Source: an uncultured Gammaproteobacteria bacterium | Lineage (GTDB): Bacteria; Pseudomonadota; Gammaproteobacteria; Arenicellales; JAANXG01 | Assembly: GCA_947258975.1 (NCBI GenBank) | Contig: CAMYKK010000005.1 | Location: 62,001 to 126,000, forward strand | Length of the DNA: 64,000 bases | Direction of reading: 5' to 3' | Part shown: piece by piece, positions 10,079 to 20,400 of the stretch | How the letters are laid out: every line of letters begins with the position of its first letter | Position numbering within the stretch: the first letter of the stretch is position 1 | The notes under the pieces: generated by a model | Seen by the model: the letters and a program-made list of their open reading frames with translations, nothing else | What the model was told of the DNA's origin: nothing | Databases searched by the model: none | Translations under genes and position numbers: made by a program

Positions 10079-11110
10079 CTATCTGCCGATCGCGAGAGAT
10101 TTTTTACGCACAAGAAATGCTAGCGTTCCAAGCACAAGCATGCCCAACGGCAGCCACAGATACAGCGGGCCAATGTGAAGCATTTCAAGCGTCCCTAGGA
10201 TCGCCATTATCACGGACGTGACAACAACTGTCGTGGTTACCTGTGCATGGCTCCATCCTGCAATGACCGCTCGCTGGTAGAAATGCTCCCGGTGGGCGCG
10301 CCAAAATATCTTGCCCTGAATAACTCGTTTAATCAGTGTGACCGTGGCGTCCGCCAAAAAAACCCCGAATAGCAACAGAAACGCTCCGAATGGTATTTGA
10401 TGATTTTTATAGGCGACAACGGCCATGAGGGCGAAAACACCGCCTAAAGTCAAGCTGCCCACATCACCCATAAATATCCGCGCTGGCGCCCAATTCCACA
10501 CCAAGAATCCCAACGAGGCCGCCATTATTACATAACTGAACAAGGCCATCACGTAGTCATTGTGGATCGTAAACCAAATACCCAGGAAGCAACCCGCTAC
10601 TGCTCCTTGTCCGGCTGCAATGCCATCAATCCCGTCCATGAAGTTGTATAGATTCGTCATCCACACGAACCACAAAAGCGTGGTGATAGGTGCAAGAAAA
10701 AGTAATGGAATGTTTTTTCCGAAGATACCTAGAAAATCTATTGCGCCAATCACACTCAAGACAACAACGCCACCAATAAGCTGTGCAATAATTCTCAAAA
10801 GAAAATGAACTTCATATTTATCGTCGAGCCAACCGACGACCGCAAGCAAGCCGACAACAAATAAAAATACCAGGAGCGTGTGCCGATCATACGATCCACT
10901 CAGCAATATTATGATCAATGCAATCAGTATAGGGAATACAATGCCAACGCCGCCACCGCGTGGGATGTCCGCCGTATGTGAACTACGGTCGTTCGGCCTG
11001 TCTAAGATACCGGTTCTTAGCGCATATTGTTTTGCCGACCAAGTCACGATAACGGCAAGCAAAAAACTTCCCAAAATCGCGAGAACCATGTATGGGATGA
11101 TGTTTCCCAT
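10079..11110 (-). CDS. Undecaprenyl-phosphate glycosyl-1-phosphate transferase, WbpL/WecA family
   Basis: Polytopic membrane enzyme (GT4/MraY family) that moves a sugar-1-phosphate to undecaprenyl phosphate and starts glycan assembly on the inner face of the membrane. Visible motifs are DRPNDRSSHTADIPRGGG near the N-terminus, NLYNFMDGIDGIAAGQG, FMGDVGSLTLGG and HREHFYQRAV, all diagnostic of the WbpL/WbcO branch. About ten hydrophobic segments are spread over 343 residues. It is flanked by the WbpM-like dehydratase and an SDR, the usual trio for a FucNAc- or QuiNAc-type first sugar. The exact sugar cannot be read from the sequence. Confidence 0.92.
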   Translation of the reverse strand: MGNIIPYMVLAILGSFLLAVIVTWSAKQYALRTGILDRPNDRSSHTADIPRGGGVGIVFPILIALIIILLSGSYDRHTLLVFLFVVGLLAVVGWLDDKYEVHFLLRIIAQLIGGVVVLSVIGAIDFLGIFGKNIPLLFLAPITTLLWFVWMTNLYNFMDGIDGIAAGQGAVAGCFLGIWFTIHNDYVMALFSYVIMAASLGFLVWNWAPARIFMGDVGSLTLGGVFALMAVVAYKNHQIPFGAFLLLFGVFLADATVTLIKRVIQGKIFWRAHREHFYQRAVIAGWSHAQVTTTVVVTSVIMAILGTLEMLHIGPLYLWLPLGMLVLGTLAFLVRKKSLAIGR

Positions 11111-11112
11111 AC

Positions 11113-12000
11113 CTACGTGCGATACAAGTCCCGTTGGGGATCAATTAGAAATTTGGCAGGTCGATAACCAAAATCAGAAGTTGCCTGCTGGTGGTTAAAA
11201 CAAAGATCGCGGTTCATTCGGTCGGCGACATCGGGCGAAAAAGAAGGCCCATTTTTCAACATCGACATACAACGCAGCCCCACACGATACAGGCGAACAG
11301 GCAGGTGTATTATTCGGGGAGGCTTATCAAGTCCCTCGAAAATACGCTGCACCATGGCGCGATAGCTCAGTTGCTCGCCGCCACTGAGATTGTAAGTACG
11401 ATTTATTGATTGCGGGTTGTCGATAACCTCAATGCTTGAGGCTGCCAGGTCCATGGCATGTACAGGCTGCCGCTTGCCTTTGGCTTCACCCGCTACGGCA
11501 AAAAAACCAAATCTTTTAATAAAATTCGCTATGGTTGTGATATTTCGATCACGCGCGAATCCATAAATCAGCGTGGGACGAAACAACGTGAGACCGACGC
11601 CATAGTAATTACAGAGCTCGTAACACTCTTTTTCGGCCCGTTGTAATCTATCGGCAATTGCCCTTTCTCTATGATCGCGCGTGTCTGTCTTGGATTCAGC
11701 GCTGGTTGAGCTGAACGCTATTACGCGCCTCACTCCACTGCGAACGAATGACTGTAGGTTTCTGGGTAACAGCCATAAGGGGGCTGCATGCACCAGCACA
11801 TCTGCACTTGGTAAGTCGCCTGTAACGGAAAGTCGATCGAGGTCCGACTCGAGCCAGCGAACTCGAGGTTTCGTTGACACACTCTGTTTTTTCCGGCTCA
11901 GCGCGTACGCTTTGATACCACGATCACCCAACGACGTAAGTAAGGGACACCCTACGATACCGGTGGCACCGGTAACGAAGATCGCTCTTTCCAAATTCAA
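11113..12000 (-). CDS. NAD(P)-dependent epimerase/reductase-like protein, atypical SDR
   Basis: Rossmann-fold nucleotide-sugar enzyme with VTGATGIVG at residues ~9-17 and the extended-SDR strands FRPTLIYG and YNLSGGEQLSY. Position next to the WbpL- and WbpM-type genes suggests reduction of a 4-keto UDP-sugar, as WbpK or WbpV do. However, the segment after SSTSAES reads ERAIADRLQRAEKECYEL, and no Tyr-x3-Lys is visible where the catalytic pair should be. The chemistry may therefore differ, or the protein may be non-catalytic. At 295 residues the length is normal, and the stop lies two bases before the next start. Reductase function is inference from neighbours. Confidence 0.75.
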   Translation of the reverse strand: MNLERAIFVTGATGIVGCPLLTSLGDRGIKAYALSRKKQSVSTKPRVRWLESDLDRLSVTGDLPSADVLVHAAPLWLLPRNLQSFVRSGVRRVIAFSSTSAESKTDTRDHRERAIADRLQRAEKECYELCNYYGVGLTLFRPTLIYGFARDRNITTIANFIKRFGFFAVAGEAKGKRQPVHAMDLAASSIEVIDNPQSINRTYNLSGGEQLSYRAMVQRIFEGLDKPPRIIHLPVRLYRVGLRCMSMLKNGPSFSPDVADRMNRDLCFNHQQATSDFGYRPAKFLIDPQRDLYRT

Positions 12001-12903
12001 CTAATGCCTGTTGACGATCGCCGAAGTCAGCGAGATATACAATAAGGTTGTACTTTTCAAAATAAATCTAAACCCGATACCGGCAAATACCAACCACATG
12101 ACCAGTAAAGAATACTTGTCTTTATAGAACTTGTTATAAAATCGCATCATGCCTCGATGAAGATGCCAGTTGACTATCCACTTTTTAGACCCACTACTGC
12201 CACCTTTGGCATGGATCACCTCGACCTCTGGGACAAAGGCAACCTTGAAACCTGACTGCCAAAAGCGCATACACCAGTCTAAATCTTCGCAATGCATAAA
12301 ATAGTCTTCGTCTAGTACACCTACAGCACGAACGGCATCGCCCTGCGCGATCATAAAAGCGCCAGATATCGCCTCCACGAATTCGACACCATTATGTGTT
12401 TTCTGTCCGCCGAGATCGAAATTGGCAAATACCGGGTTGTTAAGAGAAACCCGATGCAATCCCAGCACCCTCACCAATCCCGACCATGGCGTAGGAAATT
12501 TTCGCCTGCAGGTTTCTTGAATCGCGCCGTCAGGGTCTCGGATCAAACAACTGGCCAATCCAATACATTTGTCTCGCTCCATGACATCCATCACTTTGTT
12601 CACCGTATCCGGCTGAACCTTGCAGTCAGGGTTGATCAATACATAATAATCACTTGGAACGGTGTTCAGAACCTGATTGTTTGCCGCGGCAAATCCTCTA
12701 TTGTCGTCATTCTCTATGATCTTTAGAGTTGAATGTCCCTCGATTTGTCTGATTTTCTCAATGCTGTCGTCTGTGGAATGATTGTCCACCACATAGACAG
12801 ACATCGGAACAGTGGATCTCATCAAAGACAGAACCGATTTTTCCAGCCAGTCGCCCGCATTATAATTTACGATTACAGCCGTGATGGTTTTTCTGGCTAA
12901 CAT
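12001..12903 (-). CDS. Glycosyltransferase family 2, WbbL/rhamnosyltransferase-like
   Basis: GT-A fold transferase that adds a sugar from a nucleotide donor to the growing lipid-linked glycan on the cytoplasmic side. It shows AVIVNYNAGDWL at the N-terminus, VVDNHSTDDS, NRGFAAANNQ and NPDC (the DxD-like metal site), then EAISGAFMIAQ and DEDYFMHCEDLDWCMRF, the pattern of WbbL-type rhamnosyltransferases. A hydrophobic C-terminal segment may anchor it in the membrane. It overlaps the preceding glycosyltransferase gene by seven bases, just after a G9 tract, and ends one base from the SDR start. Donor and linkage are unknown. Confidence 0.88.
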   Translation of the reverse strand: MLARKTITAVIVNYNAGDWLEKSVLSLMRSTVPMSVYVVDNHSTDDSIEKIRQIEGHSTLKIIENDDNRGFAAANNQVLNTVPSDYYVLINPDCKVQPDTVNKVMDVMERDKCIGLASCLIRDPDGAIQETCRRKFPTPWSGLVRVLGLHRVSLNNPVFANFDLGGQKTHNGVEFVEAISGAFMIAQGDAVRAVGVLDEDYFMHCEDLDWCMRFWQSGFKVAFVPEVEVIHAKGGSSGSKKWIVNWHLHRGMMRFYNKFYKDKYSLLVMWLVFAGIGFRFILKSTTLLYISLTSAIVNRH

Positions 12904-13844
12904 GAATTTCTAGATGGCGTAATCCCCCCCCCGGTGATCCCGCGTACACCGTCCGCGACACCGCGGGAGATCATTTTCAGCAGATCCAGCCGCGAATCGG
13001 AAACCAACGAGTAAAATATCAGTATAAACAATAACCGGAAGATATCGTTAATCATCCATTTGGCTGGCGCATAGGATTTTTTGTAAAGCAGGATGCTATT
13101 CCGAAAAATATAGTAATACCGGAACGGTTTGTGTTTCGGTAGGTAACGCCATCGACCCAACCATATCCGATAGGTCTGTTCGCCCAGGTCGTGTTCCATG
13201 CAAGCATCACACGCGCCATAAGATTGGTAACCCATACTGTTTGCACGCAAAAACCAGTCTGTATCTATATGATCGATAAACAGTCGCTCGTCCATGCCTC
13301 CGATTTCTTCTAAGATCGACATAGGGATCAACGTGCCCGATGAGATCAAAAAGTCTGCATGGACATAACGCTTGCCATGCTCCGAACAGAACACTCGCCG
13401 AAATTTTAACCATCCGAATTGTACAAAATACGACTCATTTCCCAGGTGCGAACCTAAATAGCGAGCACCCACCGCCGCCACTTTTATATCGCGCGCGGTT
13501 AAGTCACTCAGCACCGCTGTCATATTGGGAACCATATCCTCGCGGGGAATGCTGTCGTGATCCAACAACAGTATATGCGTCGCGCCTTCTTCCTTAGCCC
13601 GGTCAATTCCGACATTATGTGCGCGACCAAGGCCCTCGTTTTTTTCAAGAGCGATCAATTCAACTATTTTATTAGCATCTACCGTTTTTTTTATCTTGTC
13701 GATATTTTGAGACAGATTGTCGATGATCAAGATTTTTTGAACTTGCAGGCGTAAGTTATCCAGACATCTCGTCAGCGTCTGAATATCTGGATCGAAAGTG
13801 ACGAGCACGGCATATATATGATATTCAGCCTCAGTCGTATCCAT
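12897..13844 (-). CDS. Glycosyltransferase family 2, RfbF-type rhamnosyltransferase-like
   Basis: The sequence AVLVTFDPD, ILIIDNLSQN, KNEGLGRAHNVGID and HILLLDHDSIP fits the RfbF-type rhamnosyltransferase subgroup of GT2. IGGMDERLFIDHIDTDWFLRA is the acceptor/base region, and a hydrophobic stretch near residue 265 could associate with the membrane. The coding sequence contains a run of nine G on the coding strand close to its 3' end (12924-12932), seven codons before the stop. It overlaps both neighbours (13831-13844 and 12897-12903), so the glycosyltransferases are probably translationally coupled. The dTDP-rhamnose donor is only an inference. Confidence 0.87.
   Translation of the reverse strand: MDTTEAEYHIYAVLVTFDPDIQTLTRCLDNLRLQVQKILIIDNLSQNIDKIKKTVDANKIVELIALEKNEGLGRAHNVGIDRAKEEGATHILLLDHDSIPREDMVPNMTAVLSDLTARDIKVAAVGARYLGSHLGNESYFVQFGWLKFRRVFCSEHGKRYVHADFLISSGTLIPMSILEEIGGMDERLFIDHIDTDWFLRANSMGYQSYGACDACMEHDLGEQTYRIWLGRWRYLPKHKPFRYYYIFRNSILLYKKSYAPAKWMINDIFRLLFILIFYSLVSDSRLDLLKMISRGVADGVRGITGGGITPSRNSC
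12924..12932 (-). repeat. G9 homopolymer tract in a glycosyltransferase gene
   Basis: Nine consecutive C on the plus strand (G on the coding strand) lie seven codons before the stop of the 12897-13844 glycosyltransferase. Loss of one G would shift the frame so that it reads about 40 bases past the next gene's ATG. Gain of one G would bring a stop forward, before that ATG. Slippage would therefore change the coupling to the next gene more than the enzyme itself. Confidence 0.9.
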
Positions 13845-14772
13845 GGGTATCTTTGACTACAAATATGGACTTGTTCTGCGTCTCATGGTAGGTCCGGGTC
13901 TGCAACTCCGCTAACAACCCAAACACAATAAACTGGATACCGACTAGTATGAGTAAAACAGCGAATAACAGCAGCGGCCTATCGGCAAGTGGCATTCCGA
14001 AAAATAAACGCTCTATTGACATATACAACGCCAAGACAAATCCCAAAAAGCCACAGGCTAATCCGGGAATGCCAAAAAAATGTATGGGTCGTCCTGAATA
14101 ACTCAACAGGAACTTAACGGTAATCAGATCGAGTAACACCCGAAATGTCCTGGATATTCCATATTTTGACTGTCCTAAATTACGCGGTCGGTGATTGACT
14201 TTGACCTCCGCGATGCTTACCCCCATCCAACTGGCGACGGCCGGGATAAAACGATGTAATTCTCCGTACAAAGTAATGCTTTTTGCGACCTCTTTTTTGA
14301 TCGCCTTCAGTGTGCAACCATAGTCGTGCAATTTGACGTCAGTCGTCCACGAGATCAGAGAATTTGCAATTCGCGACGGAAGTCTTCGCGACAACAATCG
14401 ATCCTTGCGATCATAGCGCCAACCACTAACAAGATCGTGCCCCTCGTCTATCTGAGCAAGCAACTTTGGTATGTCGGCCGGGTCATTTTGACAATCTGCG
14501 TCCATGGCAACGACGACGTCTCCCTCGGCATATTTGAATCCTGCGGCCAGCGCGGCAGTTTGGCCGAAGTTGCGACGAAAGCGTATTACCCGGACTTCCT
14601 TGTTCGACTCTTGAATTCTCTTCAAAACCGAAAAACTGCCATCGGTGCTGCCATCATCGACAAAAACAATTTCCAAAGAATTGTAATCGGCCAAAGCCGC
14701 TTTTAGTTCGTCGAATAACGGTGCAAGATTTGCCTCTTCATTAAACACGGGGATCACAATTGATAATTCCAT
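13831..14772 (-). CDS. DPM1/GtrB-type membrane glycosyltransferase (GT2)
   Basis: Probably transfers a hexose to undecaprenyl phosphate, giving a lipid-linked sugar donor for side-chain modification or extension. The start SIVIPVFNEEANL, then VFVDDGSTDGS, RFRRNFGQTAALAAGF and AMDADCQNDP (DxD site), is typical of the dolichol-phosphate-mannose-synthase-like group. The C-terminus has two long hydrophobic segments (GLACGFLGFVLALYM and LLLFAVLLILVGIQFIVFG) as in GtrB/ArnC. At 313 residues it has normal length. No GtrA-like flippase or periplasmic transferase is visible nearby, so the polymer role is uncertain. Confidence 0.88.
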   Translation of the reverse strand: MELSIVIPVFNEEANLAPLFDELKAALADYNSLEIVFVDDGSTDGSFSVLKRIQESNKEVRVIRFRRNFGQTAALAAGFKYAEGDVVVAMDADCQNDPADIPKLLAQIDEGHDLVSGWRYDRKDRLLSRRLPSRIANSLISWTTDVKLHDYGCTLKAIKKEVAKSITLYGELHRFIPAVASWMGVSIAEVKVNHRPRNLGQSKYGISRTFRVLLDLITVKFLLSYSGRPIHFFGIPGLACGFLGFVLALYMSIERLFFGMPLADRPLLLFAVLLILVGIQFIVFGLLAELQTRTYHETQNKSIFVVKDTHGYD

Positions 14773-14781
14773 TCGGCGCTC

Positions 14782-17415
14782 CTAAACGACCTGGGAGGTT
14801 ACAACCTGTTTCGATTCATTATGTTCATCCGAATGGTCGGATAGCTCGCTGTAATACAATGCAACTAATTGCGCAACCTGTTCGGATACAGATGGCACGT
14901 TACTTTTGGTTTGCACCGACAGAGGAATCGCTTGCTGGTAATGCACATGTCGCGTATTCAGTTCAGCAAGAATTGTCTTTAGCGCCTTCATATCGCCAGG
15001 ATCGAAAATATGACTATTGAGGCCCGATTGAAGATCTTCAGCTAGACCTCCTGCGTCGCTTGCCACTACCCACCGTCCCATTAACATAGCCTCACGGGTT
15101 ACCAAACCAAAACTTTCCGGCCATAACGATGGCGCCACCAGGATCTCTATGTCTTGATAAAACTCGTGCATACGTTCGGCTGGCATCTTAGGAGAAAATC
15201 TTATATCGGTACCACCCCATCGCTCATTCCGCCGTTCGCCGCTGGCAAGATCAAAATCGACAATATGCAGTTCCAGGTTTTCCAGCATCAGTTCTTCAAC
15301 TGCCTGCTGCAGAAAGTAATAGCCCTTGTGCGCGCACAAACCACCCACATAACCCAAACGCAGTTTACCTGTTGCGACACTTTTCATATTCATGTCTGAA
15401 AACGGCTTGACGCCGTTCTTATTCACCGTAATTCTTGAAAAGCCATTTTTTTTGTAAAGATCGGCTTGATACTCCGACACCGCTAGCAACTGCGCTGAAT
15501 GGGTCAACTGTTTTGTCAGATAACGCGTCCTGGCGATGCTTCCCACAATATCCTTACTCGTACTCGCGGCAACAATCGGATTCAACTGTTGCGCGTTAAC
15601 CACGCGACCCTCTTCGTTGAGAAGAAATTGATGGTCCGACAACCACCACGCATCATGTACCGTTACGAAGAACGGAATACCCGCTTCGTACGTCGCCTGC
15701 AGCACCGATCCAGTTAGCCGTTGGATGCTGTGAAAATGTACGAGATCCGGCTTTTGATACTCAAGATAATCTCGGAACAACTCGCATGCCTTGGCATCTT
15801 CATACTTCCATTCCAAGTCGGGATGCGTCGGCATACTCAACGCGGTAACCAAGACATCTTCCCACGCATATTCGTGCAACTGATATGGAATGGGGTTTTC
15901 ACCATCGCAGGTAAATACCAAAATCTCAAACTCATTGGCATAATTTTCCCGCAGGTCGTCAATCGTTTTTTTCATCACCACTGTGGCCCCGCCGACGGCA
16001 TGCGGCGGATAAACGGTGTTGACGAACAATATTCTCCGTCTCTCACGGGGACCGTCACTCAGCGTCCCAATTTCGATCGATTGTTGAACCAGGGAATGAA
16101 TGATCTCTGCCAAATTCTGACTCAGTGCCGACAGGCCATACTTTTCTCTTGCCGACTTCCCCGCTCTGCGGCCCACCTCCCTACGTAATGTTTCGTCGTC
16201 GATCAACTTTTGCAGACATTCATACCAACCTTCTGTGTCCGCCGCAATAAAGCCGTCGACACCATGATTGATTGCTCTGTTGTAGGTGCTGGTTGCTGAC
16301 ACCACCGATGGTACGCCTAACACTCCTGCCTCGAGCCACTTGATCTCGCTTTTACAGTCCGCGAAAACGCCGGCTTCCAACGGCGCAATATTAATATCCG
16401 CCGCGGACAAAACGGCAAGGTAGGAATCGAACGGCATAAGCGGAATTTTGACCACGCGGTCTCCATATTTGGTCAATGTTTCAGGGAGAGTCAAATAACC
16501 TGCAACGACAAGGCGTATCCGGTCGTACTCCAATAACAATCGCTCCAAAACCCCACTCACCAACGCAAAGTCTTCGTCATGGGTCTTGGTGCCACTGCCA
16601 TAAAACACATCAATGAATTCCGTGCTTTTAGGGACACGTTGACCGTCCGCGGCCGCTGTCACCAGCGTATCCACACCATTGGGCAACACAAATACCTTAC
16701 CTTTTCCAACAAGCTTCTCGATCTCGCTTTTGAGGGAAGCTGTGGTCGTGACGGCAAATTCGCACTCCCGAAGCGCGCTTTGATACAGGCGGGCACCCTT
16801 GAGCAAGGCATTACGTTCGTGCGTGCGCAATTGACCGCTATGGTGCTTGAATTTTTCTCCCAATTGCTCTCGATCGAAGACCAAGTCGTCTACGTCATAG
16901 ACCACCACTTTGTTGATGGCCCGAGCGTATCGGATCGTATTTAACACATCCGGAAAACCGGGGACGCGATAAAAAATAATAATATCGTTGAAGTGTATTC
17001 TCTCTCTTGAGATAGCGTGCTCCCGCCACGAAATCCATTCCGCGGGGACCTGTTGAAGAGCCAGTTGTTCCAGCTTCTGTTGGACTCGATAACGAAAGCA
17101 TTGCTCAATGCTATCTTCCACGATCAACAATACACGTAGAGGATCTGATATAGACCTGGACACCATGGACGACGGTATCAACTGTTGGGCCTCGAGACCT
17201 TGCTCGACTTGACTCGCCAAACCCATTGATTGAAGCACACGCAATATCGAGAATTTCAATCGCACGAAGGCATTGAGCGTGAGCAGAAACGCATTGAAAA
17301 AAAACATCAACGCCGGTTTCTTTTGAATACGGGTCAATGTCACATCGACCCGCCGCCGTTCGAGCCGAGTCAGATTCCTTAGACGTTTAAGGATCGGGGC
17401 GACAAAAGCACTCAT
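14782..17415 (-). CDS. Tandem GT4 glycosyltransferase fusion
   Basis: An 877-residue protein with two complete GT-B glycosyltransferase modules. Module 1 (about 90-430) contains VYDVDDLVFD, VLPNGVD, and the C-terminal donor site around SEIKWLEAGVLGVPSVVS. Module 2 (about 455-860) contains NTVYPPHAVGGATVV, VTVHDAWW, VGGLCAHKGYY and the E-x7-E signature in PESFGLVTREAMLMG. Two successive sugar additions by one polypeptide are the simplest reading. The start overlaps the end of the 1362-residue fusion gene by four bases. The donors cannot be read from sequence; mannose or deoxy-sugar donors made by the cluster are candidates. Confidence 0.88.
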   Translation of the reverse strand: MSAFVAPILKRLRNLTRLERRRVDVTLTRIQKKPALMFFFNAFLLTLNAFVRLKFSILRVLQSMGLASQVEQGLEAQQLIPSSMVSRSISDPLRVLLIVEDSIEQCFRYRVQQKLEQLALQQVPAEWISWREHAISRERIHFNDIIIFYRVPGFPDVLNTIRYARAINKVVVYDVDDLVFDREQLGEKFKHHSGQLRTHERNALLKGARLYQSALRECEFAVTTTASLKSEIEKLVGKGKVFVLPNGVDTLVTAAADGQRVPKSTEFIDVFYGSGTKTHDEDFALVSGVLERLLLEYDRIRLVVAGYLTLPETLTKYGDRVVKIPLMPFDSYLAVLSAADINIAPLEAGVFADCKSEIKWLEAGVLGVPSVVSATSTYNRAINHGVDGFIAADTEGWYECLQKLIDDETLRREVGRRAGKSAREKYGLSALSQNLAEIIHSLVQQSIEIGTLSDGPRERRRILFVNTVYPPHAVGGATVVMKKTIDDLRENYANEFEILVFTCDGENPIPYQLHEYAWEDVLVTALSMPTHPDLEWKYEDAKACELFRDYLEYQKPDLVHFHSIQRLTGSVLQATYEAGIPFFVTVHDAWWLSDHQFLLNEEGRVVNAQQLNPIVAASTSKDIVGSIARTRYLTKQLTHSAQLLAVSEYQADLYKKNGFSRITVNKNGVKPFSDMNMKSVATGKLRLGYVGGLCAHKGYYFLQQAVEELMLENLELHIVDFDLASGERRNERWGGTDIRFSPKMPAERMHEFYQDIEILVAPSLWPESFGLVTREAMLMGRWVVASDAGGLAEDLQSGLNSHIFDPGDMKALKTILAELNTRHVHYQQAIPLSVQTKSNVPSVSEQVAQLVALYYSELSDHSDEHNESKQVVTSQVV

Positions 17416-20400
17416 ATAGCGAAATCGTCTCGCCCTTGATCGAAGTTCGGGTTGTAGTAACGGTCACCATTTTTTATCAGTTCCTGATACCGTTGTCGGA
17501 GATTTCCCTTCTCTATTTCGAAACGCGCTATTTTTTCTTTTGTATCTTCGTATCCCCGAGAAATCGATTCATGATGATAAGCTTCAACATAAGGCGTGAA
17601 TACATTCAGGTATCCCTTGCCCAATGCGCGCAAGCAGAAATCTACGTCATTGTAGGCAATCCCGAAGCATTCTTCATCGAAACCGCCGAGTTCATCGTAC
17701 ACGCTACGTTCAACCATCATCAACGCACCGGTAACCGCACTTATGTTCTGGATGACATTGAGACGATTAAAATAACCTTCCGAGGTGGCTGGGAAGTGCT
17801 TATGCACATGCCCCGCGTAACCACCCAAACCGATCATGATTCCCGCATGCTGAATGGTATTATTGGGATAGTAAAGTTTGGCTCCGACAGCCGCCACTTC
17901 GGGACGCTGTGAGTGCTCCAATAACGACTCCAACCAGTCCGGCGTGATAATCTCAATGTCGTTGTTCAGTAATACGACGTGCGCGCCGTGCGACTCATTG
18001 ACCCCGAAGTTCACGATGCAAGAAAAATTAAAGGGGACGTTATGTTCAATGAAACGAACCCGCTGGTCGTTCTTTTGAAAGTGATCCATCACGTCGTATG
18101 TGCTGACTGTCAAGGTATCATTGGAAACACCAAGAATTTCGTATTCCGGATAAGTCGTAGTCTCCAGTACATTGGTCAGGCAATCATGCAGCAAATCAGG
18201 TTTGTCTTTAAAGGGAACAATGATGGATATGAGAGGTGTGGACACCAATCGCCGTTTTATGCGAAAAAAATGCGGCAGATTACCGTCTTCCACCGTTCCA
18301 TCAATTCCGCGCCGTGAAAGCGCGTCACGCAACGCTTTTTTACCATTGTTATGCGCGTCGGGCTTAACAGATGGATTCAGGCTCGTGGACTGTTTAGACA
18401 TCCTCCAGTGATAGATCGGCTTCGTTACATGGATAATTTTGTCCGTGCATTCCACCGCACGCAGCAACAAGTCGTAATCCTGGGCACCCTCATAGCCGTT
18501 GCGAAATCCTCCCAACTGGTCGAATAAAGATTTTCTTAAGACCAATAAATGCGTGATGTAGTTGTGGGAAAGCAATAGGTCCGGGGAATAATCCGGTTTA
18601 AAATGCGGAAAATCCAATTTATCGTCGACACGAATAAAATCTTCATCGCTGTAAATAATTTGTGCATCGGTCTCGACGGCGATGCGTACAACCTCTGCGA
18701 GCGCATTGGGCGCCAACTCATCGTCGTGATCCATCAGCGCAATATAATCCCCGGCTGCAAGCTTGGACGCCTCGTTTGAGGCACCGGATATATTTTTATT
18801 TTTCTCTAAAAAAACAAGACGAACTTTTGCATCGTCCAATTGCTCTAGAAAATGCCGCGTCTTCTCGTTCGTCGATGCATCGTCAGCGATACACAACTCC
18901 CAATTTGTATACGATTGCGCTTTCACAGAGTCGATTGCGCGTTGCAAAAAAATCGGATCTAAGTTGTAGACCGGCATGACAATACTGATGAGCGGCTGTT
19001 GTTTTAATGTGAGCCGGGCGCAGTGGAAGGGCTTTTCCGACTGCGCCTCAAACCAGATCTCATACTGGGTCTTCAGCGGATCACGCGCGCTGACAGGTTT
19101 GCCCAGCGCAATCTCCAATGCTCGTTTTGCCTTGCGCGCTCCTCGCCGGGTGCCTTCGCGAAGACCATAATGGCGAACCAGTTTGACCGCGTTGCGTAAC
19201 ACGCTTCCAGGCAAAAGGATTCGGTTATTGAGAATATGTTTCGCTCTACGTGCGGATCGCCAAACTTTTGAGTTCTTTATCGCCTCCAGCTCTTGCAACT
19301 TATGTTCGTCTATTTCGAGAAGTTCAAGCTTACGCTGCGATTTCTCCAGTCGGTCCTGTAAGATCAAATAAGCATCTCGAAGCAGCAGGAACTCGGGCGT
19401 CCTGGGTGCGCGCAACTCAACCTCAATACTGTAATGTTGCTGGTGTTCGATTTTGTGCCGGGGTGAAAACGGAAAATCAACATAGGGATCCTCATCAGTC
19501 AGCAGAAACACCGATCCCAATGAGGCGTGATGAAAAACAATTCCTTTCAATACTCCATATTTCGCTATTTCATGGACGTCACTTAATTTCCAAATTGAAG
19601 TTTTGGCGCCGCTGTCCTCACATATGAATACCTCAACGCGGTACAGATACATAAATCCCATATCTTCCGGCCGTCCAATTTCACACGGATCGAACCGGAA
19701 GCGGTTCATCGAATTGGCTACTCTCGGAAGATCAAAGATCAAGCATTGTTTTTCACCATCCCAATTCATGTCTACAACAACAGTATCTGCTTCGGTGTAT
19801 CGCGCGTCATCCGATCGCCAATATATTGTTGCGTACGGTGGCGTGACATTGAAATCACCGATGAAGGGGACCTCCAGATTGATCTGTTCGATTTCATCAC
19901 CCTGTACGCAGTTTTGAAATTCTGTCTCCAGTGCAACGAAGTCGTCGATTCTGGATTTATCCAGATTGCCTGCAACGTCAAATCCGTATTCCACAAAAGA
20001 ACGCACATTGGTGATTTTTCGATGCCGTCGAATTATTTCCAGCGCCTGCGAAGGGTGATAGCGCAATACGAACCAGATTAGAGAACGGAAAAAAAGAAAC
20101 GCGGGCTCGATTTCCCATGCCACCTCCCATTCCTGGTCGAAGACCACATAAGGGTCGTCTCGGTCCGAGACGATGATGTTGGAAGGGATCATATCGATTA
20201 ACAGTCTGGCTTTATGTTGCGCCTCATATGTACATATAAACACATAATATCGTCGCAGTTGTTTCTCAAAATCACTTGGCTCATCATGCATCAGCAGACT
20301 ACGCGCCCACTCCACCGACAATAGCGGACCACGCACGAATGGTTCGTCTCCGGTTCGATGCGTGACGCCGTTCGATTCGATATTTGCCGCGCTTTCCGTA

